From Bacillus sp. AZ43 (lineage in GTDB: Bacteria > Actinomycetota > Actinomycetes > Mycobacteriales > Geodermatophilaceae): a stretch of DNA of 50,429 bases. Every line of letters starts with the position of its first letter. Position 1 is the stretch's first letter. This document shows, one piece after another, positions 49,121-50,429 of this stretch. The notes beneath the pieces were generated by a model, which was given only the letters and a program-made list of their open reading frames with translations, did no database searches and had not been told where the DNA came from. The stretch is from positions 1 to 50,429 of the forward strand of contig SPQJ01000033.1 of assembly GCA_004570425.1 (NCBI GenBank), given 5' to 3'. The translations under genes and the position numbers were made by a program.

Positions 49121-50038
49121 TCAGAACGGGAACTTCTCGCGCCTCCGGAGGGCGATGGCGCCGCCGACGACCCCGCCGGTGAGCGCCGCCGCGGCGACGG
49201 TCGGGATGCCGATCTTGGCGGCCTTGCGGCCGGTGCGGAAGTCGCGGATCGTCCAGCCGCGGGCCCGGGCGATCGCCCGAAGCTCGGTGTCGGGGTTGAC
49301 GGCGACGGCGTTGCCGGTGAGCGAGAGCATCGGCAGGTCGTTGGCCGAGTCGCTGTAGGCCGTGCAGCGGGACAGGTCCAGCCCCTCCCGCTCGGCGAGC
49401 GCGAGCACCGCCTCGGCCTTGGCGGGCCCGTGCATCAGCTCGCCCACGAGGCGGCCGGTGTACTTCCCGTCGACGACCTCGGCGACGGTGCCGAGCGCGC
49501 CGGTCAGCCCGAGCCGCTGGGCGATGATCGACGCCAGCTCGACCGGCGTCGCGGTCACCAGCCACACCCGCTGGCCGGCGTCGAGGTGCTGCTGGGCCAG
49601 CGCCCGGGTGCCGGCCCAGATCCGGTCGGCCATGAGCTCGTCGTAGATCTCCTCGCTGGCCTGCACGATCTCGGCCACCGGCCGGCCGGCGACGAACGCC
49701 AGCGCGTTCTCCCGGATCGCGTGCACGTCGTCGGCACTGCCCTCGTTCCCGCCGACGCGGAACTTCAGCTGCTGCCAGACGAACCCGGCCATGTCGCGGC
49801 TGGAGAAGTACTTGCGCGCGGCCAGGCCGCGGGCGAACCAGAACAGCGAGGCGCCCATCATCATCGTGTTGTCCACGTCGAAGAACGCCGCGCCGGTGAG
49901 GTCGGGCTCGACCGCCGGCGCCGGTGCCACGTCGGCGGCCGCGGCGGAGGCGGCACCGGCGACGTGGGCGCGGGTCTCCTCGTCGACCGGCGCCCCCGCG
50001 GACGCTGACCGACGGCCGCGGAAGGGCACTCGCGGCAC
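49121..50038 (-). CDS. HAD-IB family phosphatase (SerB1-like)
   Basis: 305 residues. HAD motif I is FFDVDNT, motif II VTATP, and motif III is in [13 protein letters not shown]; the cap is helical. A C-terminal membrane helix ([19 protein letters not shown]) with a basic end suggests membrane anchoring. It may hydrolyse phosphoserine or a lipid phosphate. GTG 50038 has GGAGG upstream. An Ala-rich N-terminal stretch of about 45 residues precedes the domain. It matches Rv0505c. Confidence 0.92.
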   Translation of the reverse strand: MPRVPFRGRRSASAGAPVDEETRAHVAGAASAAAADVAPAPAVEPDLTGAAFFDVDNTMMMGASLFWFARGLAARKYFSSRDMAGFVWQQLKFRVGGNEGSADDVHAIRENALAFVAGRPVAEIVQASEEIYDELMADRIWAGTRALAQQHLDAGQRVWLVTATPVELASIIAQRLGLTGALGTVAEVVDGKYTGRLVGELMHGPAKAEAVLALAEREGLDLSRCTAYSDSANDLPMLSLTGNAVAVNPDTELRAIARARGWTIRDFRTGRKAAKIGIPTVAAAALTGGVVGGAIALRRREKFPF

Positions 50039-50130
50039 CAGGACCTCCTACAGCGACCCACCCGGTGGTGGGCATCCGACGACTGATCGCACCCTAGCCC
50101 GAGTCGCCGTCCGGCTCCGGGGCCCGGGGA

Positions 50131-50429
50131 TCAGCGGCAGTTGACCGTGATCAGCGGGGGCAGGCAGAGCCGCAGCAGCGGCTCCGGCGTGCCGCTCGAG
50201 CCGCCGGTCCCGGGCACGGGCAGCTGCACGGAGATCGACGGCAGCGGCAGCCCCGGTGTCGGCACCGGGGACGGCACGCCGGGAGCGCCACCGCCGGGTG
50301 CGGTGCCCCCGGGCTCCTGGGGCTGGGGAGCCGGAACCTGGGGCAGCGGCGCGGGCAGCTCGGGCGTGGGCACGGCCTGCGTGGGGGGCGCCGGCACCGG
50401 CGACGGCTGCGGCGCGGGCGCCGAGGGGT
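50131..50429 (-). CDS. C-terminal part of a Pro-rich protein (5' partial)
   Basis: The frame is open to the right edge of the window, so the start is missing; the 99 visible residues end LCLPPLITVNCR. It is Pro/Gly/Ala-rich and low in complexity, with two Cys near the end. In related genomes a DUF5667 anti-sigma-like gene often precedes the HAD-IB gene, and this may be its disordered C-terminus. That is inference. Confidence 0.65.
   Translation of the reverse strand, partial: PSAPAPQPSPVPAPPTQAVPTPELPAPLPQVPAPQPQEPGGTAPGGGAPGVPSPVPTPGLPLPSISVQLPVPGTGGSSGTPEPLLRLCLPPLITVNCR

Noticed and set aside
1-50429. Mobile elements or recent horizontal transfer
   Set aside because: No transposase, integrase, terminal repeats or clear composition change was seen; the gene order looks like core chromosome.

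Overview
The window is very GC-rich (well over 70 percent), dense with genes, uses GTG and TTG starts freely and joins genes by 4-nt stop/start overlaps. Mycothiol genes (mshD, mshA), BldC, SenX3-RegX3, GlnR and the 32-residue ribosomal protein bS22 place it in the Actinomycetota. Gene content, and an RsiG-type c-di-GMP anti-sigma factor, suggest a Geodermatophilaceae-like organism (Blastococcus, Geodermatophilus, Modestobacter). The genus is inference. I see no insertion sequence, prophage, CRISPR array, rRNA or tRNA.

Layout. 1-1515: 3' part of an LCP/LytR_C envelope gene. 1.8-5.9 kb (minus): pstSCAB phosphate transporter with a PHO-box-like repeat upstream. 6.1-7.7 kb (minus): mshD and the orphan nitrogen regulator glnR. 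7.9-11.7 kb (plus): membrane protein, LmeA-like lipoprotein-transport protein, thioredoxin, a Cys-rich leader peptide, DUF4395, thiosulfate sulfurtransferase and SseC/DUF1416. 11.7-14.5 kb (minus): PAS-SpoIIE phosphatase, DUF4184 protein and a TetR regulator facing an epimerase gene across two 17-bp operators. 15.5-17.8 kb: micro-membrane protein, nitrobindin-like protein and DUF885 peptidase in one overlapping run. 17.8-21 kb (minus): two unknown genes and nhaA. 21-25 kb (plus): Fur, YgfZ, BKACE enzyme, RsiG and asparaginase II, all chained by 4-nt overlaps. 25-27.5 kb: XRE regulator, HbhA-like protein, DUF2516, PspC and a macrodomain protein. 27.5-34.5 kb: two methyltransferase-fold genes, murB, SDR, mshA, YbjN and an MFS exporter. 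34.6-39.8 kb: PLP enzyme, gpmA, phoU and senX3-regX3. 39.8-45.2 kb: DUF3072, hydrolase, GlxA-type regulator, a Cys-rich conserved protein, Ppx/GppA, a repeat-bearing membrane protein and a DJ-1/PfpI protein. 45.2-50.4 kb: proC, bldC, bS22, epimerase, acyltransferase, HAD-IB phosphatase and a truncated Pro-rich gene.

Most of this is core actinobacterial chromosome. From memory the order resembles two M. tuberculosis regions (about Rv0811c-Rv0822c and Rv0474-Rv0505c) brought together. Three themes link the genes. Phosphate: pstSCAB, phoU, senX3-regX3 and ppx, with GTTCACC-type repeats at both pstS and phoU/senX3. Thiol and sulfur: mshA, mshD, thioredoxin, sulfurtransferase and a cysteine-codon leader with alternative hairpins. 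Development: RsiG, BldC and SpoIIE.

The most interesting signals are the cysteine leader/attenuator at 9.93-10.07 kb, an RsiG with both c-di-GMP motifs intact in an operon whose last gene seems to start at CTG, a TetR double operator, a large set of leaderless promoters (some divergent pairs sharing bases in their -10 hexamers), a degenerate LCP protein, a nitrobindin-like protein lacking the expected heme histidine, and a calcium-loop-like tail on NhaA.
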